A stretch of 64,000 bases of DNA from Halobacteriales archaeon QH_6_64_20. Its GTDB lineage: Archaea > Halobacteriota > Halobacteria > Halobacteriales > Halococcaceae. Where the stretch lies: NCBI GenBank assembly GCA_003021235.1, contig PXQR01000018.1:64205-128204 (forward strand). The letters run 5' to 3'. The translations under genes were made by a program, and so were the position numbers. This document shows, one piece after another, positions 1-10,292 of this stretch; position 1 is the stretch's first letter; each line of letters starts with the position of its first letter. The notes below the pieces were generated by a model. The model did no database searches. It was given only the letters and a program-made list of their open reading frames with translations, and had not been told where the DNA came from.

Positions 1-38
1 ATTGACGTAGGGGTTCGTTCGCCCCGCGGACGGTCGTC

Positions 39-593
39 TCACAGCCGGCCGGCAAGCACGAACGTCTCGCGGCGGGCGTTCGCGCTCGTGACCTCGAAGC
101 CGTGGGCCTCCAGGTCGCTAACGGCGCGCTCGACGTCGAAGCGCTCGTCGAGCGCGGGGCCGTCCTCGCCCGTGCCCGCGGCTGACCAGTCGACGATGCC
201 CACTGTCCCGCCCGGTCGGAGGACGCGGGCGAGTTCGCTGAGAGCGGGGTCGTCGGCGAACTCGTGGTAGGTCATCGTCGAGAAGGCAGTGTCGAGCGCG
301 TTCTCCTCGAACGGGAGGTCGGCGATCTCGGCGGTGATCGTCGAGACGTTCTCGGGAAGGCCCTTTTCGCGATAGTACTCGCCCATCGCCTCCTGGACGT
401 CGACCGCGTAGACGGCCTCTACATAGGGCGCGACGTCGTCGGTGTAAAAGCCGGTTCCGCTACCGAGATCGGCGACGGTATCGGTGGGGCTAGGGTCGAA
501 CAGCGCCAGCAGTTCCTCGACCGAGCAGAACTCGTACCGCCAGGAGTCCTCCAAGGCGTCGGCGCGCTCGATCGGGTAGGTGTGAAAACCCAT
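39..593 (-). CDS. class I SAM-dependent methyltransferase
   Basis: ORF; motif I VADLGSGTGFY, post-motif LARVLRPGGTVGIVDW; likely start MGFHTYP rather than the longest ORF. Confidence 0.88.
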   Translation of the reverse strand: MGFHTYPIERADALEDSWRYEFCSVEELLALFDPSPTDTVADLGSGTGFYTDDVAPYVEAVYAVDVQEAMGEYYREKGLPENVSTITAEIADLPFEENALDTAFSTMTYHEFADDPALSELARVLRPGGTVGIVDWSAAGTGEDGPALDERFDVERAVSDLEAHGFEVTSANARRETFVLAGRL

Positions 594-660
594 GTCCGTT
601 CGACGGGCGGGTCGAACACATACCCTTCGGCCCCGAAAGCCCGATACGGGTGGTCGTTCG

Positions 661-1890
661 CTACCCGTTCGGCTCCGGGCCGTAGTAGGCGAGCACGGCA
701 CCGAGTCCGACGACGACGGCCGCGTAGCCGAAGGCCGCGACGTACGTCCGGGTGGACTCGATGAGCGCGCCGGCGATCACCGGCGCACTAAACGAACCGA
801 GCGCGCTCATCGTCGTCAGCGCCGACAGCGCGGTCGCCGTGACGGTCGATCGGACCAGTTCCTGGACGTAGGTAAAGAGGATCCCTATCCCGAGCTGGAG
901 GAACAGTCCGGCGAGCAACAGACAGCCGGCCACGACCGCGGGCACCTCGGTGAGCGCGATCACCCCGACCAGGGGGAGCGTGCCGGCGAAGGCCACGGCG
1001 ACGAGCGGCCGACGACGCCGGGAGAGGAGGCGATCGGAGACGAACCCGCTCGTGCTCCGCGAGAGCACGCCGATCGCGGGGAACACCGAAACGAGCACGC
1101 CGCTCGCCGTCAGGGACAGGCCGAGTTCCGCGGTGAGGTAGGTCGGCATCCAGCTGTTGAAGAAGACGTACGCCGAGTAGACGAGAAACCCCATCGCCGC
1201 GACCGAGAGGACGTTTCGGTCGGTGAGCACGCGCCGGAACTCCGCGAGGTGTGGGGCCGCCGTGCCGCCGTCGGCGCGTTCGGGACGGCCCGAACGGCCG
1301 GACGGATCGCCGGAGGGGTTCGAACTGGCGAACCAGAAGGCGATCCCCGCGATCGCGACCGTGAGCGCGAAGACCCCGAAGGGCGCGCTCGGGCCGTACC
1401 GGGCGACGACCCGCGGGCCGGCGAACTGGCCGACGGCGAAACCGGCCGGCGCGCTCGTCGTGAACACGCCGATAGCGCTCGCCCGACTCGCGGGATCGAA
1501 CCGCCGGCCGATGAGATCGATACAGGCGCTCCAGATCAGCGGGAAGGTGAGGCCGGCGGCCGCCCGCGCGCCGAGCAACGACCAGTACGACCCACTACGG
1601 GCGGCCTGCCAGCTCCACAGACACGCACCGAACAGCACGCCCGCGGCGAGGGTCGCTGCCCGCCGTTCGTCGACCCGATCCAGGACGACTCCTGCCGGTA
1701 TGCCGACGAGAGCACCGACCGCGAAGAGCACGCTCACCAGCCAGCTGGCGGCCGTCGCGTCGATACTCAACCCTCGAGAGAGGACCGGAAAGAAACTCGC
1801 CGGCACGATGATGTACGCGTTCAACGCGGCGGCGAGCAACCAGCCGCCGCCGACGAGCGCCCACCCGCTATCGACGCGCCGACCGCTCAC
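661..1890 (-). CDS. MFS transporter
   Basis: 409-aa hydrophobic multi-TM ORF with MFS loop pattern (GVVLDRVDERRAATLAAGVLFG). Confidence 0.88.
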   Translation of the reverse strand: MSGRRVDSGWALVGGGWLLAAALNAYIIVPASFFPVLSRGLSIDATAASWLVSVLFAVGALVGIPAGVVLDRVDERRAATLAAGVLFGACLWSWQAARSGSYWSLLGARAAAGLTFPLIWSACIDLIGRRFDPASRASAIGVFTTSAPAGFAVGQFAGPRVVARYGPSAPFGVFALTVAIAGIAFWFASSNPSGDPSGRSGRPERADGGTAAPHLAEFRRVLTDRNVLSVAAMGFLVYSAYVFFNSWMPTYLTAELGLSLTASGVLVSVFPAIGVLSRSTSGFVSDRLLSRRRRPLVAVAFAGTLPLVGVIALTEVPAVVAGCLLLAGLFLQLGIGILFTYVQELVRSTVTATALSALTTMSALGSFSAPVIAGALIESTRTYVAAFGYAAVVVGLGAVLAYYGPEPNG

Positions 1891-2063
1891 CGGGTGCGAC
1901 CCGCCAGTGGCTGCGGTGCTCGCGGTACTGCGACGAGTCGCCGATCGAACGGCGAGCGAACGGGACGACCGCGGTCGTTGGACACACCTCGATACGGGGT
2001 TCGGCGAGGAAAAAGCGCTCCGCTCGGTCCTCGCCCGTCCGTTCGATCCCTATTGGCCGGGGT

Positions 2064-2122
2064 CGGCTCGTTGGCCCGTCGACCCGTTAGCCCGTCGGCC
2101 CGTTGGCCCGTCACCCCGTCGG
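2064..2122. repeat. degenerate short tandem repeat (GCCCGTCG/GCCCGTTG units)
   Basis: ctcgttggcccgtcgacccgttagcccgtcggcccgttggcccgtcaccccgtcgg. Confidence 0.6.
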
Positions 2123-2523
2123 CACTCGACGCGAGCCACGCTAGCGGGGTTCCGTCGAAAACGTCGAACCTCGAACGGCGAGCCCGGCAACGAGTGAAGG
2201 AGCGGAAACTGCCGGAATCGGTGTGAGGGTCCCCCGTGTTCGTCTCGACAGGTGGATAATCGTCGATTCGCCGCACGGCGTTCGAGTCCACGTCTCGGCG
2301 CTTGGGCGATCGGCGTGATCGTCTGCCGGTAGGGTGTCGCTAACGCTTAGTGAGCCCGGGCTCCTCGCTACGGTCGCGCTCGCGGGAATCGTCGCGGTCG
2401 GCTACGAACCGCTCCGACGTCGGTCACCGAAGAGCGCCCGGTTGCTCGACGTCGAGCGACCGAGGTAGGCTGTTAATAATTCATTAAACTTATCGCAGAC
2501 TGCTACAACAGCACTCGCGTGCC

Positions 2524-4149
2524 ATGAGCGATCATCGATCTTCGAGCATGGAGACGCTCCTCGTCGGGCTCGACGGGGCTTGTCTGTCCGTGCTCGAACC
2601 GCTGTTCGAGCGAAACGACCTCCCGTACCTCCGGTCCGTGTTCGCCGAGGGTGCGAGCGGTCCCTTGGAGTCACAGATCCCGCCCTGGACGCCCAGCGCC
2701 TGGCCGTCAATATACACGGGGAAGAACCCGGGCCGACACGGCGTCTTCGATTTCCTCGCCTTCGACGGGTACGATTGGGACGTCGTCAACGCGACCCACG
2801 TTCGGGAACCCTCGATCTGGGAGCTGCTCGGTCACTACGGCGTTTCGAGCGTCGTCGTCAACGTGCCCGTGACCCACCCACCGCAGCCGTTCGACGGCGC
2901 GCTCGTCCCCGGATACGTCGCCCCCGAGACGCCGGAGTGTCACCCGCCCGGACTCCTCGAAGAGATAACCGACGCTATCGGCGAGTACCGCGTGTATCCA
3001 CCCCGTGATGTCTCGAGCGACGAGCAGGTCGAGCGCTACTGTGAACTCACGCGGATGCGGGGCGATGCGTTCCGGTATCTCGCGGATCGGTTCGACCCCG
3101 GGTTCGGGTTCGTCGAGTTTCAGGGGACGGACACGGTGTTTCACGACCGGCCGGGCGACCTCGATGCCGTCCGGGCGATCTACCGGGCGGTCGATGCGGA
3201 GGTCGGCGCGATCCTCGACGAACACGATCCCGAGAACGTTCTCGTCGTCAGCGATCACGGGATCGGTCGGTACGAGGAGTACGAGGTCCGCGTGAACGAG
3301 TTCCTCCGGAACGAGGGGTTCCTCGAAGCGAGACGAGGCGGGAAGGGGATGCCGACGTGGGCGACCGTCCGGGAGAACCGACTGGTAAAAGGCGACGCGG
3401 GAACCGAACGGGAATCGGGACTGTTCGAGCGATCGATGGCACTCGCCGCACGCTTCGGTGTCACCGCCCAGCGTCTCGAACGGCTCGCCGAGGCCGTCGG
3501 CCTCGCCGACGTCATCGGCGGACGGGTCTCGAACGACGTGATCCGGGCGGCGGCCGAGCAGGTCGACTTTCCCCGCTCGCGGGCGTACATGCGCTCGCGA
3601 AGCGAACTCGGGGTTCGTATCGATCTCGAAGGGCGCGAGCCGGACGGAACGGTGCCACGAGCCGAATACGAGGGGACTCGATCGGAGCTCATCGCCGCCC
3701 TGGAATCGGTCACGACCCCGGAGGGCGACCCGGTGTTCGAGGACGTCGCCCCTCGGGAGGAGTACTTTCAGGGCCCCATGGTCGGTCGGGCGGTCGACGT
3801 CGTTACCGTCCCCCGGGAGTTCGAGCAGTTCCTGTCGGCGGAACTGGGAGGGGAGGTCTTCGGCGCGCCGAGCGAACCCTGGAACCACGAGATCGAGGGC
3901 GTGATCGCCGCCCGGGGGACGACGATCGACTCTACGGTGGATCCCGAGGGCGCTCACCTGTTCGACGTCGCGCCGACGGTTCTCGCCACGTTCGGCCTGC
4001 CCCGTGACGAGCGCATGGACGGTACCGTCCTCCCAATCGTCGAGTCCGCGGGCGAACGGGCCTACCCTGCGTTCGAGCCGGTATCGGAGACGCCGACCGA
4101 CGACAGCGCCGTCGAGAACCGACTCGCCGACCTCGGGTACATACGATGA
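2524..4149 (+). CDS. alkaline phosphatase superfamily / type I phosphodiesterase-nucleotide pyrophosphatase-like protein
   Basis: MxTLLVGLDGAC..., WPSIYTGKNPGRHGVFDF, VVSDHGIG motifs. Confidence 0.87.
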   Translation: MSDHRSSSMETLLVGLDGACLSVLEPLFERNDLPYLRSVFAEGASGPLESQIPPWTPSAWPSIYTGKNPGRHGVFDFLAFDGYDWDVVNATHVREPSIWELLGHYGVSSVVVNVPVTHPPQPFDGALVPGYVAPETPECHPPGLLEEITDAIGEYRVYPPRDVSSDEQVERYCELTRMRGDAFRYLADRFDPGFGFVEFQGTDTVFHDRPGDLDAVRAIYRAVDAEVGAILDEHDPENVLVVSDHGIGRYEEYEVRVNEFLRNEGFLEARRGGKGMPTWATVRENRLVKGDAGTERESGLFERSMALAARFGVTAQRLERLAEAVGLADVIGGRVSNDVIRAAAEQVDFPRSRAYMRSRSELGVRIDLEGREPDGTVPRAEYEGTRSELIAALESVTTPEGDPVFEDVAPREEYFQGPMVGRAVDVVTVPREFEQFLSAELGGEVFGAPSEPWNHEIEGVIAARGTTIDSTVDPEGAHLFDVAPTVLATFGLPRDERMDGTVLPIVESAGERAYPAFEPVSETPTDDSAVENRLADLGYIR

Positions 4150-5171
4150 CCGTTACCGTCACCGTCGCGGACGCGAGCGACCGTGAAGAGTGGAACGGGC
4201 ACCTCGAACGATCGCCGTACGGGGGGCCGTTCCATCGGTACGAGGCACTACAGGCTCAAGCGAAACACGCCGGAGCGACGCTCCATCCGCTGGTCGGCCA
4301 CGTCGGCCAGGAACCGATCGGCATCCTTCCCGTGTTCGAACTCCGGAAGGGGCCGATCACGGGAGCGTTCTCCCCGCCCCCGTATCTCCACGTGTTCTAT
4401 CTCGGACCGGTGTTACTGAACGTCGATAAACTGAAAGTACGGAAAGCGGAACGGCGTCACGAGCGGTTCATCGACGGCTGTTTCGAGCAGGTGAACGAAC
4501 GGATCGGTCCACAACACGTTCAGGTACGGACCAGCGATCGACACGGCGACGTCCGTCCCTTCGAGTGGAACGGCTGTACGACGACCCCCTGGTACACGTA
4601 CGTGGTCGATCTGACCGGCGGCGAAAAAGCGGTACTGGCGGCGTTCAGTAGCGACGCTCGAAGCAACGTCCGTTCCCCCGACGACGGGAGCTACACGATC
4701 CGGGAGGGCGGCACCGAGACGATCGAGCGCGTTATCGGCCAGGTGAGAGAACGCTACGAGGCGCAGGGGCGATCGTACGGCGTTCCGCCCGATTTCGTCA
4801 CGGAACTGTACTCCCGGTTGCCCGACGGACGGGTACGGCCGTACGGGCTTCGCATCGACGGCGAGTTCGTCGGTGGGATGGTCGTGCTCGAACACGGCGA
4901 TACGGTCTATCGCTGGCAGGGAGGCGTGAAACCGGCCGCGGACGTCGACGTACCCGTCAACGATCTGCTCGACTGGCGGGTCATGCGGGACGCGATGGCC
5001 CGCGGGATCGAGCGATACGATCTCGTCGGCGCGGGTAATTCGCGCATCAACCGGTACAAATCGAAGTTCGGCCCGAACATCGCGACGTCGTACGAGATCG
5101 AAGGCGGGGATCAAGCGGTGAACGCGCTCGTACAGCTCTACAAGTGGGGCTCGGCGAAGATCCCCTCGTAG
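4146..5171 (+). CDS. FemAB/GNAT-like acyltransferase
   Basis: ATGA overlap with upstream gene; ...WNGHLERSPYGGPFHRYEAL..., ...LLDWRVMRDAMARGIERYDLVGAGNSRINRYKSKFGP typical of FemAB-like GNAT proteins. Confidence 0.8.
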   Translation: MTVTVTVADASDREEWNGHLERSPYGGPFHRYEALQAQAKHAGATLHPLVGHVGQEPIGILPVFELRKGPITGAFSPPPYLHVFYLGPVLLNVDKLKVRKAERRHERFIDGCFEQVNERIGPQHVQVRTSDRHGDVRPFEWNGCTTTPWYTYVVDLTGGEKAVLAAFSSDARSNVRSPDDGSYTIREGGTETIERVIGQVRERYEAQGRSYGVPPDFVTELYSRLPDGRVRPYGLRIDGEFVGGMVVLEHGDTVYRWQGGVKPAADVDVPVNDLLDWRVMRDAMARGIERYDLVGAGNSRINRYKSKFGPNIATSYEIEGGDQAVNALVQLYKWGSAKIPS

Positions 5172-5279
5172 ACGCGTTTTCGGCGGGTATTTCGTGCGAT
5201 CGATCGGTATCTACGACGGCTCCCCCCTGTCCGCTCCGAAGCGTACGAGTCGTCGCCCTCGGAGACGACCGCCGCGATA

Positions 5280-5323
5280 GTTGCCAATGCAACTAACCGA
5301 AGCGGTTAAGTTGCGGTAGCAAC
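5280..5323. promoter_or_regulatory. tandem palindromic operator GTTGC-N4-GCAAC x2
   Basis: GTTGCCAATGCAAC (5280-5293) and GTTGCGGTAGCAAC (5310-5323), start-to-start 30 bp. Confidence 0.75.
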
Positions 5324-5334
5324 TACTTTGTCGT

Positions 5335-5580
5335 GTGAGCAACGGACCGACCGCCCGGCGCGTCTCGCTCGACGGGCGAACACCGAGTGCCCGCATCGGG
5401 CCGGCCTCGGTCGTTCGGTTCGACGCGTCTCATACCCGGGTGATGGAGATAGGAGATTTGCACCAACGGTACGAACGGACTGTACAGGACGGACGATCGA
5501 GGACAGGGAACGCTCGGAACGCCACGGGAGACGAGTACCGGCGGGCGATGCCCGGAGTCGAGAACGGTAATCGAGCGTGA
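5335..5580 (+). pseudogene. MarR-family regulator relic (N-terminal residues recognisable)
   Basis: VSNGPTARRVSLDGRTPSARI parallels VSNGSIAWHVSLAGRALSTRI of the intact marR at 13520; rest of HTH missing; stop overlaps next GTG. Confidence 0.65.
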
Positions 5581-7446
5581 GCGGGGAGACGAGCGGCGGG
5601 TCCGCCGAAACGGACACGGACGGCGGCAACTCGATGTGGCGTCTCTACGCCGAGTACGGCCGGGACAACGCCTCGAAGGGCGTCGTCGGCGTGCTCGGCA
5701 CGGTGCTCGCACGCTCTCTGGGTCTGATCCCGGCGTTCGTCCTGGGGCTCGCGATCGACGCGATCTTCCTGGATCAGCGGCCCTTTTCGCTCCCGTTAGT
5801 CCCGAGCGAGTGGATTCCGACGGGAGCCGACGGCCGACTCGTGTTCGCGATCGGCCTGATCGTCGGCGCAACAGTCTTAGGAGCGGCCGTTACGTGGGCG
5901 CAGAACTGGGGCTGGAACGCTTTCGCCCAGCACGTCCAGCACGCCTTACGCGTCGATACCTACGAGGCGATGCAGGGCCTCGATATGGGCTTTTTCGACG
6001 AGCGCCAGACCGGCGAACTGCTGAGTGTTCTCAATAACGACGTCAACCGACTGGAGAGCTTTCTCAACGACGGGATCTCCTCGGCGTTGCGTATCGGGAG
6101 TATGATCGTCGGGATCGGCGCGATCATGCTCGTCATCAACCCCCAGCTCGCCGCGGTCGCGTTGCTCCCGGTACCCGTGCTCGCCCTGTTCACCTACGTC
6201 TTCGGCAAGCGGATCCGCCCGAAGTACGCCGCGATGCGCGAAAGCGTCGGGACGCTCAACGCCCGCATGGAGAACAACGTCGGCGGCATGCAGGTCATCA
6301 AGACCGAAACTGCGGAGGACTACGAGGCAGAGCGTGTCGAAGGAGCCTCGCAGGGCTATTTCGACGCGAACTGGGACGCGATCACGACCCGGATTCGCTT
6401 CTTCCCGGGATCACGTGTGATCTGAGTGGGATTCGCGCTCACCTTCGCCGTCGGGGTTTTTGGGTGCTTTCGGGACCGCCGCTCGGCCTCTCGGGGACGC
6501 TCACGGCGGGATCGTTCGTCACGTTCATGATCTACACTCGCCAGTTCATCTGGCCGATGGCCCAGTTCGGCCGGATCATTAACAACTACCAACGCGCGAA
6601 AGCCTCCAGCGAACGGGTGTACGGGTTGATGAACGAACCCGGCCGTCTCGACGACGCCGGTTCGGAGGGAAACCGGGACGACGGAGCCGGCCTCGACTTC
6701 GACGGCAGCGGCGGCGTCGAGTTCGACGACGTGACCTTCGGCTACGACGAGGATCCGGTCGTCACCGACGTCGATCTGCGCGTCGAAGCGGGCGAGACGA
6801 TCGGCTTCGTCGGCCCGACCGGGCGGGCAAATCCACCCTCCTCAAGCTACTGGTTCGGATGTACGACCCCGACGACGGGGCGATCCGGATCGGCGGCACG
6901 GACGTCCGTGACGTCTCCTTGCGGACTCTCAGGGAGTCGGTCGGCTACGTCAGCCAGGAACCGTTCCTCTTCGGCGGCTCAGTGAGAGAGAACATCGTCT
7001 ACGGCACCTTCGACGCGACCGACGAGGAGGTAGAAGACGCCGCGCGGGCCGCCCGGGCACACGAGTTCGTTACCAATCTGCCCGAGGGCTACGAAACGAC
7101 CGTCGGCGAGCGCGGCGTCAAACTCTCCGGCGGTCAGCGCCAACGCCTCTCGATCGCTCGGACGATCCTCAAGGACCCCGAAATACTACTACTCGACGAG
7201 GCGACGAGCCACGTCGATACCGAGACCGAGGCGCTGATCCAACACAGTCTCGATGCCTTCGCCGCCGACAAAACCACCTTCGCGATCGCCCATCGCCTCT
7301 CGACCATCAAGGGAGCCGATGAGATCGTCGTGCTCGAAGACGGACGGGTTAGCGAACAGGGCACTCACGAGGAGCTACTGGCCGCCGACGGACTGTACGC
7401 GAACTTCTGGCGGGTTCAGGCGGGCGATGCCGGCGCGCTTCCCTAG
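5577..7446 (+). pseudogene. ABC exporter (fused TM-NBD, MsbA/LmrA-like), disrupted
   Basis: TM half 5577-6425 ends at TGA; continuation in other frames (LSGPPLGLSGTLTAGSFVTFMIYTRQFIWP; LSGGQRQRLSIARTILKDPEILLLDEATSHVD); Walker A frameshifted (GPTGRANPP instead of GPTGAGKST). Confidence 0.85.
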
Positions 7447-7877
7447 GACTTTCTCGAACGGACGAACCGACGGCGAGCCGAGGTCAACGGATAGACCACG
7501 GTCGGTGCGGGACCCGGCAATCGCACGCAATCACGGGCGGGTTCGAACCGACGTGGCCTCGCAGTTTCGTTCCTGTCCCCTACTGTAGCCGAACGAGTCC
7601 GATCGGTCGCTAATCCGTATGCACCGCGACCCCCCGATAACGAGAGCGCGGGCGTAGTGTAACTACTCCGTACGTCGGCGTGGCTCCGGCGCTCGTCCCG
7701 ACGACTCGACTCGCTCCGACGAGACCGACGAACGGGCACCACGAAACGACCCGGACGGATCGAGGGGTTCGACGAACGAACCGGCGGCGAGCAACTCGGA
7801 TCGAACGCTAACTCGGGCTCCGTGTGCAGAAACGGCAACGTATTTGTTGAGAGGGGTTCTCGGCGCGGAGTGACAGT

Positions 7878-9041
7878 ATGCAACCCTACGAACACGAGTT
7901 CGTCGATGCACAGGGCGGCTACGACGAGTGGGGGGCAGCGGCCGTCGCGGACTTCGACGGCGACGGCGTCCCCGAGTTCGCCACCGGCGGCCGCGGCGGC
8001 GGGTTTCTACACCTGTACGATTACGACGGCTCGTGGTGTCGCTACGAGGTCACCCACGCGGTGAGCCCGAACGTCGGAGCGGCCCCCATCGATGTCGACG
8101 GCGACGGACGACCGGAGCTCGTGTTCGGCGAGTGGGGACCACAGGTTCGCGGCGAGTCCCGGGGTGGCACCGCGGGCACCTCCCGGTACCCGGGTGACGA
8201 AGGGAAGCGGTTGTTGTGGGCACCGATGGACCCGTCGCGGGACGACTTCGGCGAGGTTCACGCCGTGGGCGGTGGTTTCGACGATCCACACGACGTCCTC
8301 GCCGGCGACCTCGACGGGGACGGCGACGAGGAGGTCGTCGTCCGCGAAAAGGACGGCCCGCTCTCCGTCTACGACGTTCCCGCGGATCCGACGGTCGAGT
8401 GGGAACAGCGACAGCTAACCGACCGTCTTCACGGGGACGGGACGTCCCTCGCCGATCTCACGGGCAACGGACGTCTCGATATCGTCACGAACCAGGGTTG
8501 GTACGAGAACGACGACGGCCAGTTCGACCGGCACGACCTTCCCCTCTCCGAGGACTGGGATCACGAGACGCGCCTGGCCGTCGGCGACGTCGACGACGAC
8601 GCCATTCCGGAGGTAGTCGTTACCGAATCGGAGGTCGATCACGAGGCTCGGATCGCCGTTTTGAGCCACGACGGAGCCGGCCGGGACTGGGAGCGCGAGA
8701 TCGTGATCGAACGATCACGCGACCGGCGTGGCCTTCATTCGCTACAGATCGCGGACGTGGACGGCGACGGGAGAACCGAGGTCTTCAGTGCCGAGATGGA
8801 AAACGGAAAGACCGACGGACAACACACCACGCCCGAGTGGTTCGTCCTCTCCTACGACGGCGAGTGGACCGAGGAGGTCGTCTTCGACGCGAACCTCGGT
8901 GCCCACGAGGCGAAGGTCGCGGACGTAGACGACGACGGTGACCTCGAGATCGTCGGGAAGATCTGGCACCCGAACCTCCCGAACGGCAACGGGACCGACC
9001 ACCACGTCAGCTGCCTCGATCCGATCCCTCCGAAGGGGTAA
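7878..9041 (+). CDS. FG-GAP/VCBS-repeat beta-propeller protein
   Basis: repeated ADFDGDGVPEF, IDVDGDGRPELVFG, GDLDGDGDEEVVV, ADVDGDGRTEVF. Confidence 0.87.
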   Translation: MQPYEHEFVDAQGGYDEWGAAAVADFDGDGVPEFATGGRGGGFLHLYDYDGSWCRYEVTHAVSPNVGAAPIDVDGDGRPELVFGEWGPQVRGESRGGTAGTSRYPGDEGKRLLWAPMDPSRDDFGEVHAVGGGFDDPHDVLAGDLDGDGDEEVVVREKDGPLSVYDVPADPTVEWEQRQLTDRLHGDGTSLADLTGNGRLDIVTNQGWYENDDGQFDRHDLPLSEDWDHETRLAVGDVDDDAIPEVVVTESEVDHEARIAVLSHDGAGRDWEREIVIERSRDRRGLHSLQIADVDGDGRTEVFSAEMENGKTDGQHTTPEWFVLSYDGEWTEEVVFDANLGAHEAKVADVDDDGDLEIVGKIWHPNLPNGNGTDHHVSCLDPIPPKG

Positions 9042-9503
9042 ATCCCCACTGCCCCCCGACTGCGCCTTACCCGCTCCGCACCGGTGTTTCCTCGACTTCG
9101 CGATCACGCGAGACGAGCCGTGGTCGTCCCCTCGCATCGTCTCCCTGAAGGAGGATACGGCGAGGGAGTCGTGTAGCAAGTCCCTCATCGCCCTGTACGA
9201 AACGCTACTGCTTCGAATACAGCTACCACCGTGTGCGACCCACGAACGAGTCCGCGGTCTCAGTGCGGGTCTCCTCCCGGTGGACGCCCGCCGATACGCT
9301 CGTCGCTCGGCTCACCAGTCGAGGCGCTGTTCGTCGCGCCGGAACAACCGCTCGGACTCTCCGGGGTGAATCACGCGAGTCGGACGGGCGTTTCGGCTCC
9401 CTTCCCGGGACACTGCGGTACGTCACCGCTGACGGACGACTATCACTTCCGAGCGATGCTGACTGTACTGACCGGGGCGATCGTCCCGGCTACCACGAGG
9501 CGT

Positions 9504-10292
9504 TCATCGGACTAAGCGCCGTTCGAGTCGTTCAGCGGCACCGACGGCGAGCACGCCGACGGCCGAAAGGGCGACGATCCCCGCCAACAGGCGCGCGATC
9601 CGGAACGTCGCGCCGCTGTCGATGAGGTATTGGCCCAACTGATCGGCATAGAGGAACAGCTCGGCTGCGACCATCCCCCGGATCGCGCGCCCGGCACCGA
9701 GGCGAAGCCCGGTGAGGACGTACGGAAGCGCGTGCCGGAAGTGAACTTTCGAATAGACCTGTCGATCGTTCGCGCCGAAGGTACGGGCGGCCTCGATCAG
9801 TCCCTCGGGCGTCTCGGTGACGCCGGCTTCGGTGTTAATGATTATCACGAACACGGCGAAGACGAACACGAGAAAGACCTTCGCGACGACCGTGAGCCCG
9901 AACCAGATGATGATCAGCGGGGCGAGCGCGACCATCGGAGTCGCGTACAGCGCGTCGACGATCGGGTCGAGGACGTCCCGAGCGGGCGTCCAGAAGCCGA
10001 CGAGGAAGCCGACCGGGACGCCGACGGCGACCGCCAGCGCGTAGCCGAGCGCCGCCTGGCGGAGGGCATCAACGATCGCCCGGAGAAGCGTCCGGTCGAC
10101 GAAGACCTTCGCGAGCAACACCTCGAACACCTCGGTCGGCGGAGCGAGAAGGATCGTCGACCGCGTCGCTACGGCCTGCCAGCCCGCGAGGAGCGCCACC
10201 ACCGCGAGGAGCCGGAGCCCCCAGCGTCGCGCCGGAAGCATCGAGCGGGCCGAGTCGCTGCCGGCGTCGAGAACGCGGTTCCCGCTCATCAG
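9504..10292 (-). CDS. ABC transporter permease (SsuC/TauC-like)
   Basis: EAARTFGANDRQVYSKVHFRHALPYVLTGLRLGAGRAIRGMVAAE EAA-type loop; start MSGNRVLDAG overlaps upstream stop. Confidence 0.88.
   Translation of the reverse strand: MMSGNRVLDAGSDSARSMLPARRWGLRLLAVVALLAGWQAVATRSTILLAPPTEVFEVLLAKVFVDRTLLRAIVDALRQAALGYALAVAVGVPVGFLVGFWTPARDVLDPIVDALYATPMVALAPLIIIWFGLTVVAKVFLVFVFAVFVIIINTEAGVTETPEGLIEAARTFGANDRQVYSKVHFRHALPYVLTGLRLGAGRAIRGMVAAELFLYADQLGQYLIDSGATFRIARLLAGIVALSAVGVLAVGAAERLERRLVR

Noticed and set aside
592-2226. 544-aa plus-strand ORF opposite the MFS gene
   Set aside because: R/G/E-rich shadow translation antisense to a clear MFS transporter; typical of high-GC DNA.
2707-3957. 416-aa minus-strand ORF inside the phosphodiesterase gene
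   Set aside because: Antisense shadow ORF; the plus-strand frame carries the family motifs.
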